Source: Ideonella_A intermedia_A (GTDB taxonomy: Bacteria > Pseudomonadota > Gammaproteobacteria > Burkholderiales > Burkholderiaceae_C). From it: a stretch of DNA of 64,000 bases. Positions 7,528 to 16,064 of the stretch are shown here, piece by piece (positions within the stretch are counted from its first letter, which is position 1; each line of letters opens with the position of its first letter). The stretch covers positions 1 to 64,000 of the forward strand of contig CALRPU020000015.1 in the NCBI GenBank assembly GCA_943370175.1. Direction: 5' to 3'. The notes under the pieces are model-generated. The model made no database searches and had not been told where the DNA came from. It was given only the letters and a program-made list of their open reading frames with translations. Both the position numbers and the translations under genes were made by a program.

Positions 7528-10500
7528 GCAGGGGCTCCTTCAGGGGAATCGTCGAACACGCCTTCAAGACGGTCTTCCAGCTCTTCGCCAGCGCGGCGCA
7601 GGGCTTCGAGGGTCTTGTCGTCGGGTGTCCAGTAGTTGCGCTCGAATGCCTCGATCAGCCGGTTGGCGACCCGGGCCGAGGCGGTGGGGTTGAGTTTGGC
7701 CAAGCGCGCGCGCATGGCCGGGTCGAGCATGAAGGTCTCGGTGAGCTGCTGGTAGACCCAGGGCTGCACCTGGCCGGTGGTGGCCGACCAGCCCATGGTG
7801 TTGGTCACATGCACTTCGATCTGGCGCACGCCTTCGTAGCCGTGCTCCAGCATGCCCTCGTACCACTTCGGGTTGAGCATGCGGGTTCGCGTTTCCAGCG
7901 AGACCTGTTCTTTGAGCGAGCGCACCGTGCCGTCGCCCTTGGTCTGGTCGCCGATGTAGACCGGCGGGGCGCTGCCGCCCTTGGCCCGCTTGACGGCCTG
8001 GGTGATGCCGCCCAGGGTGTCGAAGTAGTTGTCCACCGTGGTCACGCCCAGTTCGACCGAGTCGAGGTTCTGGTAGGTGAGCTGCACGTCGGCGAGCACG
8101 CTTTGCAGCAGCGCGGTTTGTTGCACCGCCCGCCCGCCGCGGCCGTAGGCGAAGCCTTTGCGGCGCGAGTACGTTTCCGCCAGCTCGTCCTCGTCGCCCC
8201 AGCGACCGTTCTCGATGAGGTTGTTCACGTTGCTGCCGTAAGCGCCTTCGGCGTTGCCGTAGACGCGCAGCGCGGCGATCTCGAGCGTGCAGCCGTGTTC
8301 CTGTTGATAGGCGAGAGCGTGCTTGCGGATCCAGTTCTGTTCCAGCGGCTCGTCGGCGGCAGCGCACAGGTAGGCGGCCTCTGCCAGCAGCTTGATCTGC
8401 AGCGGCATCAGGTCGCGGAAGATGCCGCTGAGCGTGATCACCACGTCGATGCGGGGGCGGCCAAGGTCGGCCAGCGGAATCAGCGTGGCGCCGGCGATGC
8501 GGCCGTAGCTGTCGAAGCGCGGCAGCGCGCCCATCAAGGCCAGCGCCTGACCGATCGGCGCGCCTTCGTTCTTCAGGTTGTCGCTGCCCCACAGCACCAT
8601 GGCGATGGACTCGGGCAGCGGGTTGCCGTCGGCGCGGTAGCGGTCGATCAGGCGCTGCGCCTGCTGGGCGCCATCGCTGACCGCGAATGCGCTCGGGATG
8701 CGGAAGGGGTCGAAGCCGTGCAGGTTGCGGCCGGTGGGCAGCACCGCCGGCGTGCGCAGGATGTCGCCGCCCGGCGCGGGCCGGATGAAGCGGCCGTCCA
8801 GTGCGTGCATCAGCGCGGCCACCTCGGTGTCCACGGCCAGCAGGCGGTCAAGCCGCATCAGCTCGTTCATCAGCGCCACCGTGGCCTCGTCGCGCGGCAG
8901 GTCGCCGATGGCCAGGGCCTGGTCGACGCCGTCGCCGTCCACCAGGGCCTGCACCGCGCATCGCTCCAGCACACGGCCGTGGGTGGACTCGGCCAAGGCC
9001 AACAGCATGTCGGTGCGTTCTTCGCTGGACGGCGCGCGGCCGGTCACGTGCAGGCCGTGCGGAATCAGCGTGTACTCCAGCTCCAGCACCTGTTCGGCCA
9101 GGCGCAGCACCTGGGCGTCGGCGTCGCCGCCGGGCGTGGTGACCCAGGCGGGCTCGGCGGGCGCGAGGTCGAGTTCCGCCGCCTGCGCCTGCAGCAGCGA
9201 GGCCATGGCCGCGCGCTCGTGCGCTTGCGGGTCCATGCCGCGCCAGCGTTCGATCGACGCCTTCAGCTCGGTCAGGCCACGGTACAGGCCGGCCTGCGCC
9301 ACCGGCGGCGTCAGGTAGCTGATCAGCGTGGCACCGATGCGGCGCTTGGCGATGGCGCCCTCAGACGGGTTGTTCGACGCGTACAGGTAGATGTTCGGCA
9401 GGTCGCCGATCAGGCGGTCCGGCCAGCAGCTGCCGGACATGCCGCTTTGCTTGCCGGGCATGAATTCCAGCGCGCCGTGGGTGCCAAAGTGCAGCACCGC
9501 GTCGGCCGCAAAGTCTTCGCGCAGGTGGCGGTAGAACGCCGAGAACGCGTGCGTCGGGGCCAGGCCCTTTTCGAACAGCAGGCGCATCGGGTCGCCTTCG
9601 TAGCCGAACGAGGGCTGCACCGCCAGCAGCACGTTGCCGAACTGCTTGCCCAGCACGAAGATAGACTGACCGTTGCTGAGCTGGCGCCCGGGCGCCGGGC
9701 CCCACTGGCCTTCGATCTCCTTGAGCCAGGGCTCGCGGCGCACGTGGTCTTCGGCGCTGATCAGGGTGTGCACGTTGGCGTCGGCACCGTGTTGCGCCGC
9801 GTTGCCTTTGAGCACGCTGTCGCGCAGGGCGTCCACGCTGGCCGGCAGGTCCACCGTGTAGCCGCGCGCCTTCATCGCGGTCAGCGTGTGGAACAGCGAC
9901 TCGAACACCGACAGGTAGGCGGCGCTGCCGATGTTGCCGGCGTTGGGCGGGAAGTTGAAGATGACGACGGCCACCTTGCGCTTCGACCGCTCGCTGCGCC
10001 GCAGGGCCACCAGCTTGGCCACCCGTGCCGCGAGCATGGTGGCGCGCTCGGGGCAGCTGTGCATGTCCTGCGCCGTGTCGGTGGGTTTGAAGGTGCAGGC
10101 GTGGTGGCAACCGGTGCAGGTCACGCCCGGGGCACCCGGGCGGCCGCCGAAGACGATGGGGCTGGTGGCGCCGTCGAGCTCGGGGATGGCGACCATGATG
10201 GTGCTTTCCACCGGCAGCAGGCCGCGGTCCGAACCGCCCCACTGGTCCAACGTCTGGAACTCCACCGGGTGCGCGGCCACGTAGGGCACGTCCAGCGAGG
10301 CCAGCACGTCCTCGGCCGCCTTGGCGTCGTTGTAGGCCGGCCCGCCCACCAGCGAGAAGCCGGTCAGCGAGACCACGGCGTCGACCAGCACCTCGCCGTC
10401 ACGCTTGAAGAACTGGTCGATGGCCGGGCGCGAATCCAGGCCCGACGCGAAGGCGGTGATGACCTTCAGGCCACGGGCCTCCAGCGCGGCGATGGCGCCG

Positions 10501-11300
10501 TCGTAGTGGCCGGCGTTGTCGCTGAGCAGGTACGACCGCAGCACCAGCACGCCGACCGTGCCGCGGCCACCGCCATGGGCGGGCAGGGGCAAAGCTTCGG
10601 CGCTGGCCGCGAGGCGACCCGGCATGCGCGGGTGGTAGACGCCCACCTCGGGGTACTCCACCGGCGCCTGCACTTTGGCCAGGCCGCGCAGCACGCGGCG
10701 TTCGCCATCGGCGCCGCGGTCGACCACGTGGCGCACCAGGTTCAGCACGTTCTCGTCGGACCCGCCCAGCCAGTACTGCAGCGTGAGGAAATAGGCGCGC
10801 ACGTCCTGCGCGGTGCCGGGAATGAAGCGCAGCATCTGCGGGATGCGGCGCAGCATCTTCATCTGCGCGGCGCCGCCCGGTGCGGCCTTCTCCTTGCCCT
10901 TGTCGCCACGCAGCTTCTTCAACAGCGCCATCGGCCCGCTGGCGGGCTTGCTCATGTCGAAATTGCCCAGTCGCGTGAGCTTGACCACTTCGGCCGCGCT
11001 GGCCATGCAGATCAGCGCGTCGCACTGGTCGCGGCGGGCCTTCAGGGCGTCGATCACCGGCAGGAAGTGGTCTTCCAGGAACAGCATGCCGCAGACGATG
11101 ACGTCGGCCCGGGCGATGTCGGCCAGGCATTGCGACAGCGCGACCTCGTTGCCCGCGTACTCCGAGGCGGCGTGCAGGCTCAGGCTCAGGCCGGGCAGTT
11201 CGTGGGCCAGCACGCGGCGCGCGCGCTCGGTGGCGCTGGCGAGGTGCGTGTCCATCGTGACGATGCACACGCGGATCGCGGTGCGCGCGACGGCGGGCAT
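7524..11300 (-). CDS. bchH: BchH, magnesium chelatase large (porphyrin-binding) subunit
   Basis: 1258 aa, of the CobN/BchH family. Binds protoporphyrin IX and, with the AAA+ subunits BchI and BchD, inserts Mg2+ as the first committed step of bacteriochlorophyll synthesis. An internal stretch such as LHFGTHGALEFMPGKQSGMS and the C-terminal GMSATTGQVQ-like region (GWSATTGQVQPWVYQQL) are family hallmarks. The ATG at 11300 lies four bases past the bchB stop and gives MPAVARTAIRVCIV; the frame is open 26 codons further up but inside bchB. bchI and bchD are not in this window. Confidence 0.97.
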   Translation of the reverse strand: MPAVARTAIRVCIVTMDTHLASATERARRVLAHELPGLSLSLHAASEYAGNEVALSQCLADIARADVIVCGMLFLEDHFLPVIDALKARRDQCDALICMASAAEVVKLTRLGNFDMSKPASGPMALLKKLRGDKGKEKAAPGGAAQMKMLRRIPQMLRFIPGTAQDVRAYFLTLQYWLGGSDENVLNLVRHVVDRGADGERRVLRGLAKVQAPVEYPEVGVYHPRMPGRLAASAEALPLPAHGGGRGTVGVLVLRSYLLSDNAGHYDGAIAALEARGLKVITAFASGLDSRPAIDQFFKRDGEVLVDAVVSLTGFSLVGGPAYNDAKAAEDVLASLDVPYVAAHPVEFQTLDQWGGSDRGLLPVESTIMVAIPELDGATSPIVFGGRPGAPGVTCTGCHHACTFKPTDTAQDMHSCPERATMLAARVAKLVALRRSERSKRKVAVVIFNFPPNAGNIGSAAYLSVFESLFHTLTAMKARGYTVDLPASVDALRDSVLKGNAAQHGADANVHTLISAEDHVRREPWLKEIEGQWGPAPGRQLSNGQSIFVLGKQFGNVLLAVQPSFGYEGDPMRLLFEKGLAPTHAFSAFYRHLREDFAADAVLHFGTHGALEFMPGKQSGMSGSCWPDRLIGDLPNIYLYASNNPSEGAIAKRRIGATLISYLTPPVAQAGLYRGLTELKASIERWRGMDPQAHERAAMASLLQAQAAELDLAPAEPAWVTTPGGDADAQVLRLAEQVLELEYTLIPHGLHVTGRAPSSEERTDMLLALAESTHGRVLERCAVQALVDGDGVDQALAIGDLPRDEATVALMNELMRLDRLLAVDTEVAALMHALDGRFIRPAPGGDILRTPAVLPTGRNLHGFDPFRIPSAFAVSDGAQQAQRLIDRYRADGNPLPESIAMVLWGSDNLKNEGAPIGQALALMGALPRFDSYGRIAGATLIPLADLGRPRIDVVITLSGIFRDLMPLQIKLLAEAAYLCAAADEPLEQNWIRKHALAYQQEHGCTLEIAALRVYGNAEGAYGSNVNNLIENGRWGDEDELAETYSRRKGFAYGRGGRAVQQTALLQSVLADVQLTYQNLDSVELGVTTVDNYFDTLGGITQAVKRAKGGSAPPVYIGDQTKGDGTVRSLKEQVSLETRTRMLNPKWYEGMLEHGYEGVRQIEVHVTNTMGWSATTGQVQPWVYQQLTETFMLDPAMRARLAKLNPTASARVANRLIEAFERNYWTPDDKTLEALRRAGEELEDRLEGVFDDSPEGAPA

Positions 11301-11304
11301 GGCG

Positions 11305-13038
11305 CTAGCGGCCGAAATGGGCCTTGGCGTCATAGAGGGTCTCCACGGTGATGTGCGCGAGCCCGCTGTCGGCGGCAAAGCGTTCGGTGTTGCGACGGGC
11401 CTTGCCGCGCACGAAGAAGGGAATCTTCATCAGCTCCTTCTGCGCGTCGGGTTCCCAGGCTGGGACGACCGGTGCCATTGGTGCGCCATTGGCGACCGCT
11501 TGCACGGGGGTCGACGGGGGCGTGGCGTCGTTGGCGGCGGGGGCAGCGGCGGCCGAGGCCATGCGCTCGGCCACGGTCGCCGCGGGCATCGCCACCGGGA
11601 TGCTGGGCGCCGGCACGGCGATGTCCGCCATCGCCTCGACGGTGGCCTGACTGGGTTGCGGTGCCTGGGCGGTCTGGGCAGCGGGGCCACCGCTGCGGCC
11701 CAGGTGCGACGCGGCGGCGCCGTCGTGAAACTCGAAGTCGCCGCGGAACATCGTCAGCAGGTGTTCTTCCAGGCCCATCATCAGCGGGTGGACCCAGGTG
11801 TCGAACAGCACGTTGGCGCCTTCGAAGCCCATCTGCGGCGAATGGCGCGCCGGGAAGTCCTGCACGTGCACCGGCGCGGAAATCACCGCGCAGGGCACGC
11901 CCACGCGCTTGGCGATGTGGCGTTCCATCTGCGTGCCCAGCACCAGCTCGGGCTGCAGCTCGATGATCTTGGCCTCGATGTCGAGGTAGTCGTCACAGAT
12001 CAGCGGCTCCACGCCGTACAGCTTGGCGGCCTCGCGCACTTCGCGGGCAAACTCGCGGCTGTAGGTGCCGATGCCCACCACGGTGAAGCCGAACTCCTGC
12101 GTGGCCACGCGGGCGGCGGCCACGGCGTGGGTCGCGTCGCCGAACACGAAGACGCGCTTGCCGGTCAGGTAAGTGGAGTCCACCGAGCGCGCGTACCAGG
12201 GCGAGCGCGATTGCGCATCGGCCAGCACGGCGCTCGGGTCGACGTCGGCGAGCGTGGCCACTTCGCGGATGAAGTCGCGCGTGGCGCCAGCGCCGATGGG
12301 GATGGTCTTGGTGGCGGGCTGGCCGAAGTGGCGGCTCAGCCACTGCGCGGCCACCGAAGCGGTTTCGGGATACAGCACCACATTGAAGTCGGCGTCGCCC
12401 AGGCGGGCGATGTCGGCGGCGCTGGCGCCAAGCGGCGCCACCACGTTGATGTCGATGCCCAGTTGCGTCAGCAGGCCGCTGATTTCACGCAGGTCGTCGC
12501 GGTGGCGAAAGCCCAGAGCGGTTGGCCCGAGGATGTTGCAACGCGCCCGTGCGCCCGCCGCGCGTGCCGGCCGCGGGCTGCCCGGGGCCGGCATCGACGG
12601 GCCGGCCAGCGTGCGCACCACCTGGTAGAAGGTCTCGGCCGCGCCCCAGTTTTCCTTGCGCTGGTAGGACGGCAGTTCCAGCGGCACGACCGGCACCGGC
12701 AGGTTCAGCGCCTGGGCCAGACCGCCCGGGTCGTCCTGGATCAGCTCGGCGGTGCACGAGGCGCCCACCAGCATGGCCTTCGGCTGGAAGCGCTCGAAGG
12801 CCTCGCGCGCGGCGGTCTTGAACAGCTCGGCGGTGTCGCCGCCCAGGTCGCGTGCCTGGAAGGTGGTGTAAGTGACCGGCGGGCGCTTGGGCAGGCGCTC
12901 GATCATCGTGAACAACAGGTCGGCGTAGGTGTCGCCTTGCGGCGCGTGCAGCACGTAATGCACGTCGGTCATGGCCGTGGCCACCCGCATGGCGCCCACA
13001 TGGGGCGGGCCTTCGTAGGTCCAGAGCGTCAACTGCAT
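11305..13038 (-). CDS. bchB: BchB, dark-operative protochlorophyllide reductase subunit B
   Basis: 577 aa, longer than the roughly 510-530 aa usual for BchB. It forms the catalytic heterotetramer with BchN. D36 (HAPQGDTYAD) is in the position of the aspartate that ligates the [4Fe-4S] cluster together with three BchN cysteines. The catalytic part ends near residue 440, then comes an Ala/Pro-rich linker (about 441-525), then a C-terminal PCP_red-type domain (about 527-577, KIPFFVRGKARRNTE). A second small Ala/Arg/Pro insertion lies at about 147-166. The start MQLTLWTYEGPPHVG is the family start; it lies 32 bp after bchN. Confidence 0.96.
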   Translation of the reverse strand: MQLTLWTYEGPPHVGAMRVATAMTDVHYVLHAPQGDTYADLLFTMIERLPKRPPVTYTTFQARDLGGDTAELFKTAAREAFERFQPKAMLVGASCTAELIQDDPGGLAQALNLPVPVVPLELPSYQRKENWGAAETFYQVVRTLAGPSMPAPGSPRPARAAGARARCNILGPTALGFRHRDDLREISGLLTQLGIDINVVAPLGASAADIARLGDADFNVVLYPETASVAAQWLSRHFGQPATKTIPIGAGATRDFIREVATLADVDPSAVLADAQSRSPWYARSVDSTYLTGKRVFVFGDATHAVAAARVATQEFGFTVVGIGTYSREFAREVREAAKLYGVEPLICDDYLDIEAKIIELQPELVLGTQMERHIAKRVGVPCAVISAPVHVQDFPARHSPQMGFEGANVLFDTWVHPLMMGLEEHLLTMFRGDFEFHDGAAASHLGRSGGPAAQTAQAPQPSQATVEAMADIAVPAPSIPVAMPAATVAERMASAAAAPAANDATPPSTPVQAVANGAPMAPVVPAWEPDAQKELMKIPFFVRGKARRNTERFAADSGLAHITVETLYDAKAHFGR

Positions 13039-13070
13039 GGTCGTGTTGCCTTGGTTGCTGCGGGCGCCGC

Positions 13071-14354
13071 TCAGGCCACCAGCTTCAAGCGGCGCAGCAG
13101 GGGCCGCGCGAAGAGTTCCGCCAGGTCGGCCGCCTGGTCGTAGCCGTGGATCGGCGTGAAGACCAACTCGATCGCCCACTTGGTGGTCAGGCCCTCGGCC
13201 TCCAGTGGGTTGGCCAACCCCAGCCCGCACACGACGATGTCGGGCGCGGCCTCGCGGCAGCGGTCCAGCTGGTTCTCGACGTGCTGGCCTTCGGACAGCG
13301 CCGTGCCGGCAGGCAGCAGGGCCAGTTCCTCGGCCAGGTGCTGGCGGTGCAGGTAGGGCGTGCCGACTTCCAGCAAGTTCATGCCCAGTTCGCGCGCCAG
13401 GAAGCGGGCGATGGGGATCTCGAGCTGCGAGTCGGGGAAGAAGAAGATGCGCTTGCCAGCCAGCGACACGCGCTGGCGCGCCACCGCGGCGCGGGCGCGC
13501 TCGCGGCCGGGGCGGGTGACCGTGTCGAAGGCCTCGGCCGCCACGTCGAAGGCGCTGGCCGCGGCCTGCAACCAGGCCGTCGTGCCTTCTTCGCCGAGCG
13601 GGAACGGTGCCGCCAGGCGTTGCGCCCCGCGCGCCTCGAGCACGCGGGCGGTGTCGGCCAGGAAGGGCTGGGCCAGCAAGAAACGGGTGTTCGGGCCGAT
13701 GGCGGGCAGCTCGCCCGCTTTGCGTGGCGGGAAGAAGCTGACCGGGCCGATCCCCAGCTGCTTGAACAATCGCGCAAACTGGTCCTCGACCACGTCGGCC
13801 AGCGCGCCCACCACCATCAACGCCGGGGGGGCGTCGGCGGCGGCCTGCGGCAGGGCAGGGGCCAGCGCGGCCAGGCAGGCGTCTTCACCCTGGGTGAAGG
13901 TGGTCTCGATGCCGCTGCCCGAGTAATTGAGGATGCGCACCTGCGGCGAGAACCGCGCCGACATGCGCGCGGCGGCGCGCGACAGGTCGAGCTTGATGAC
14001 TTCCGACGGGCAGGACCCCACCAGGAACAGCAGCTTGATTTCCGGGCGGCGGTCCAGCAGGCGGGTGACCACGCGGTCCAGTTCGTCGTTGGCGTCGGCG
14101 ATGCCGGCCAGGTCGCGGTCGTCGATGATGGCCGTGGCAAACCGCGGTTCGGCAAAGATCATCACCCCGGCGGCCGACTGGATCAGGTGCGCGCAGGTGC
14201 GCGAGCCGACGACCAGGAAGAACGCGTCCTGAATCTTGCGGTGCAGCCAGATGATGCCGGTCAGGCCGCAGAACACCTCGCGCTGGCCGCGCTCTTTCAG
14301 CACCGGCGCGTCGCTGCAGCCGCTGTCGGCACGAATGGGGATCACGGCGCTCAT
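13071..14354 (-). CDS. bchN: BchN, dark-operative protochlorophyllide reductase subunit N
   Basis: 427 aa, family length. NifD-like partner of BchB; together they bind protochlorophyllide and a shared [4Fe-4S] cluster. The three expected cysteine ligands are visible: C29 (REVFCGLTG), C54 (GSRTCAH) and C115 (VGSCPSE). The ATG at 14354 overlaps the bchF stop (ATGA) and gives an N-terminus of MSAVIPIRADSG; the frame continues upstream to 15020 but only through bchF and the intergenic operators. Confidence 0.97.
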   Translation of the reverse strand: MSAVIPIRADSGCSDAPVLKERGQREVFCGLTGIIWLHRKIQDAFFLVVGSRTCAHLIQSAAGVMIFAEPRFATAIIDDRDLAGIADANDELDRVVTRLLDRRPEIKLLFLVGSCPSEVIKLDLSRAAARMSARFSPQVRILNYSGSGIETTFTQGEDACLAALAPALPQAAADAPPALMVVGALADVVEDQFARLFKQLGIGPVSFFPPRKAGELPAIGPNTRFLLAQPFLADTARVLEARGAQRLAAPFPLGEEGTTAWLQAAASAFDVAAEAFDTVTRPGRERARAAVARQRVSLAGKRIFFFPDSQLEIPIARFLARELGMNLLEVGTPYLHRQHLAEELALLPAGTALSEGQHVENQLDRCREAAPDIVVCGLGLANPLEAEGLTTKWAIELVFTPIHGYDQAADLAELFARPLLRRLKLVA

Positions 14355-14890
14355 GCGGCCACTCCGATGGGGTTGGTGGATTGGCTGGTCGCCTGCAGGC
14401 GCGCTGCGCGCAACTTCAAGATGAACTGCGTGGCATTGATGACGTAGGTGGCATAGGCCACCAGGGCCAGCAGCATCTGGCCGCGCGCGTCCAGCGCGCC
14501 GGTGTACAGGGCCGCCAGGTAGGCCGTGTGCAGTGCCAGCACCAGCATGCTGAACACGTCCTCCCAATAGAAGGCGGGGGCGAACAGGTACTGCCCGTAG
14601 ACGACCTTCTCCCAGATGCAACCCGTCACCATGATGGTGTACAGCGCCAGCGTCTTGACGACCACGGACACCGTCGCGGCCTCGTGGCCCTGCCCGGTCA
14701 GCAGGTAGCGCAGCACCAGGCCCAGGCTCACCAGAAAGATCAAGAACTGCACCGGCGCCAACACGCCTTGGATCAGGGTCCACACCGAGGCGTCGCGCCG
14801 CAAGCGCTGTTCCGGGGTGTAAAGCGCCCCGGCCGCAACCCGTGGCGCAGGCGTGGCTGGCGGGGTGGACGGGGTGCTGCGCTGGTTCAT
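14351..14890 (-). CDS. bchF: BchF, 3-vinyl bacteriochlorophyllide hydratase
   Basis: 179 aa membrane protein. Adds water to the 3-vinyl group of (bacterio)chlorophyllide to make the 3-hydroxyethyl group, a step towards bacteriochlorophyll a. Multiple hydrophobic helices and the stretch MVTGCIWEKVVYGQYLFAP with FYWEDVFSMLVL are characteristic of the family. First gene of the superoperon. The ATG at 14890 is chosen over a GTG at 14914 because the best minus-strand promoter (TTGACA-N17-TAGATT, 14927-14899) would start transcription downstream of that GTG; this implies a very short or leaderless mRNA, which is inference. Confidence 0.93.
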   Translation of the reverse strand: MNQRSTPSTPPATPAPRVAAGALYTPEQRLRRDASVWTLIQGVLAPVQFLIFLVSLGLVLRYLLTGQGHEAATVSVVVKTLALYTIMVTGCIWEKVVYGQYLFAPAFYWEDVFSMLVLALHTAYLAALYTGALDARGQMLLALVAYATYVINATQFILKLRAARLQATSQSTNPIGVAA

Positions 14891-14898
14891 GGAGAGCG

Positions 14899-14927
14899 AA
14901 TCTAGACCTGACACCCTGTCGTGTCAA
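14899..14927 (-). promoter_or_regulatory. Putative sigma-70-type promoter of the bchF superoperon
   Basis: Minus strand TTGACA (14927-14922), 17-bp spacer, TAGATT (14904-14899). The -35 box is one arm of a PpsR-like palindrome, so repressor binding should directly block RNA polymerase. Predicted transcription start is about 14892, two bases before the bchF ATG. Confidence 0.5.
14909..14926. repeat. Perfect inverted repeat TGACAC-N6-GTGTCA
   Basis: Outward-facing half-sites (TGACAC at 14909-14914, GTGTCA at 14921-14926) separated by six bases. The right arm is shared with the PpsR-like site at 14922-14939, so three half-sites overlap here. The arrangement is the reverse of the normal operator; its role is unknown. 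Confidence 0.6.
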
Positions 14928-14939
14928 GCAAACTTGACG
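14922..14939. promoter_or_regulatory. Putative PpsR operator in the bchF-aerR intergenic region
   Basis: TGTCAAGCAAACTTGACG: TGT-N12-ACG, with symmetric TGTCAA-N6-TTGACg arms; one base off the TGT-N12-ACA consensus. It contains the -35 boxes of both the leftward bchF promoter and the rightward aerR promoter, so one bound repressor could control both directions. Confidence 0.65.
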
Positions 14940-14962
14940 TACAGAAAAACTGACACTAGGAT
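14934..14962 (+). promoter_or_regulatory. Putative sigma-70-type promoter of aerR-ppsR
   Basis: TTGACG (14934-14939), 17-bp spacer, TAGGAT (14957-14962) on the plus strand. It would give a leader of about 160 nt before aerR. The -35 lies inside one PpsR-like site and the spacer overlaps a second one, suggesting autoregulation of the regulators. Confidence 0.5.
14938..14955. promoter_or_regulatory. Second PpsR-like operator, abutting the first
   Basis: CGTACAGAAAAACTGACA reads as TGT-N12-ACG on the minus strand. It begins within the last bases of the first site, so the two form a tandem array on one face of the helix or nearly so (16 bp between equivalent bases). Confidence 0.5.
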
Positions 14963-14974
14963 GAACCCACGTTG

Positions 14975-14993
14975 CGTCAAATAAGCCTTGACG
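14975..14993. promoter_or_regulatory. Third PpsR-like palindrome with a 7-bp spacer
   Basis: CGTCAA-N7-TTGACG, a perfect 6-bp inverted repeat whose spacing is one base longer than the canonical site. It may be a weaker PpsR site or a site for another regulator. Confidence 0.4.
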
Positions 14994-15131
14994 CCGAACT
15001 GCGGCAGGCGTGACAGTCACCGCACTCAGGCGAGCGATGCACCAGCGCAGTGGTTAGTCCGCGTGACATGAGTGAGGGTGGGCCCCGGGTCGCCCTCACG
15101 ACGAATGACGCACCGTGCCAGGAGGCTCCCG

Positions 15132-16064
15132 ATGAACCGCTCGACCCAGGATGTCTCGCAGAGGTCCGACCCGAACCCGGGCGCTGCCGCCATCGAGTGC
15201 CTGAGCGAAGCGGCGCAGCTGCGATTGCCCCCGCTGGAGCAGATGAGATGGGGCCCGAGCGGCCTGCAGCAGCCCGAGACCGAAGAGCGCCTTGGGCGCC
15301 TCGTGCAAGCGCTGCAAACCGAAGTGATCCCGCGCCTGCTGCAGGCCCACCGGTCACCGTCCTCGCCCATTCGCGCGCTGTCGCGGGAAAACACCCCCAC
15401 CGAAGCCGAGGTGCGTGCCTTTGCGCAACTGGTGCTGGCCCGCGACGACCAGCCCGCCATCGACCTCGTCGATGGCCTGCAAGCCCGGGGCATCGACGTG
15501 GAGCACATCTTCTTGCACCTGTTGGCGCCCGCGGCGCGTCAGCTGGGCGTGATGTGGGACAACGACCAATGCGACTTCACCGAGGTGACGGCCGGCGTGG
15601 GCCGCATGCAGCGCATCATGCGCGAGCTGAGCCCGGCCTTTGGCACCGAAGTCGAACACCCGCCGCACGGGCTGCGCGTGCTGCTCGCGCCGGCGCCCGG
15701 TGAACAACACACCTTTGGCCTGTCGATGGTTGCCGAGTTTTTCCGCCGCGCCGGTTGGGAAGTCATCGGCGGAATGATGGCCGACGGCGGCAGCGACCCG
15801 GTTCAAATGGTGGAAAGCGTCTGGTTTGACGTCGTCGGCATCTCGGTCGGCCACGAGGCTCGGCTAGACTGGTTGACCAACGGCATTGCTGCGCTGCGCG
15901 GTGCCTCCCTGAATCAGGGCATCGGTGTGATGGTCGGCGGGCCGATATTCCGTGAACACCCGGAGTACGTGGCGCTGGTGGGGGCAGACGCCACCGCGGT
16001 CGACGGTCGACACGCCCCTGTCCTGGCCGAAAGTCTCCTCGACCTGCGAACCCTCAAGACATGA
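15132..16064 (+). CDS. aerR: AerR/PpaA, cobalamin-binding antirepressor of PpsR
   Basis: 310 aa. C-terminal half is a B12-binding (SCHIC-like) domain: GLRVLLAPAPGEQHTFGLSM contains the E-x-H-x-x-G motif whose histidine should be the lower cobalamin ligand, and the domain ends with VMVGGPIFREHPEYVALVGADA. Known AerR/PpaA proteins bind cobalamin in a light-dependent manner and modulate the repressor PpsR/CrtJ. The ATG at 15132 has an AGGAGG six bases upstream (15120-15125); an in-frame start at 15072 lacks one. Translationally coupled to ppsR (ATGA at 16061), which supports a regulator-antirepressor pair. Confidence 0.92.
   Translation: MNRSTQDVSQRSDPNPGAAAIECLSEAAQLRLPPLEQMRWGPSGLQQPETEERLGRLVQALQTEVIPRLLQAHRSPSSPIRALSRENTPTEAEVRAFAQLVLARDDQPAIDLVDGLQARGIDVEHIFLHLLAPAARQLGVMWDNDQCDFTEVTAGVGRMQRIMRELSPAFGTEVEHPPHGLRVLLAPAPGEQHTFGLSMVAEFFRRAGWEVIGGMMADGGSDPVQMVESVWFDVVGISVGHEARLDWLTNGIAALRGASLNQGIGVMVGGPIFREHPEYVALVGADATAVDGRHAPVLAESLLDLRTLKT

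Noticed and set aside
7809..11351. Very long plus-strand open frame of about 1180 codons
   Set aside because: It is antisense to bchH and rich in His, Gln, Arg and Ala with no domain; in GC-rich DNA stop codons are rare on the opposite strand of real genes.
14891..15131. Long leader of aerR as a cobalamin riboswitch
   Set aside because: No B12-box-like sequence or riboswitch fold could be recognised in the leader, although the encoded protein binds B12.
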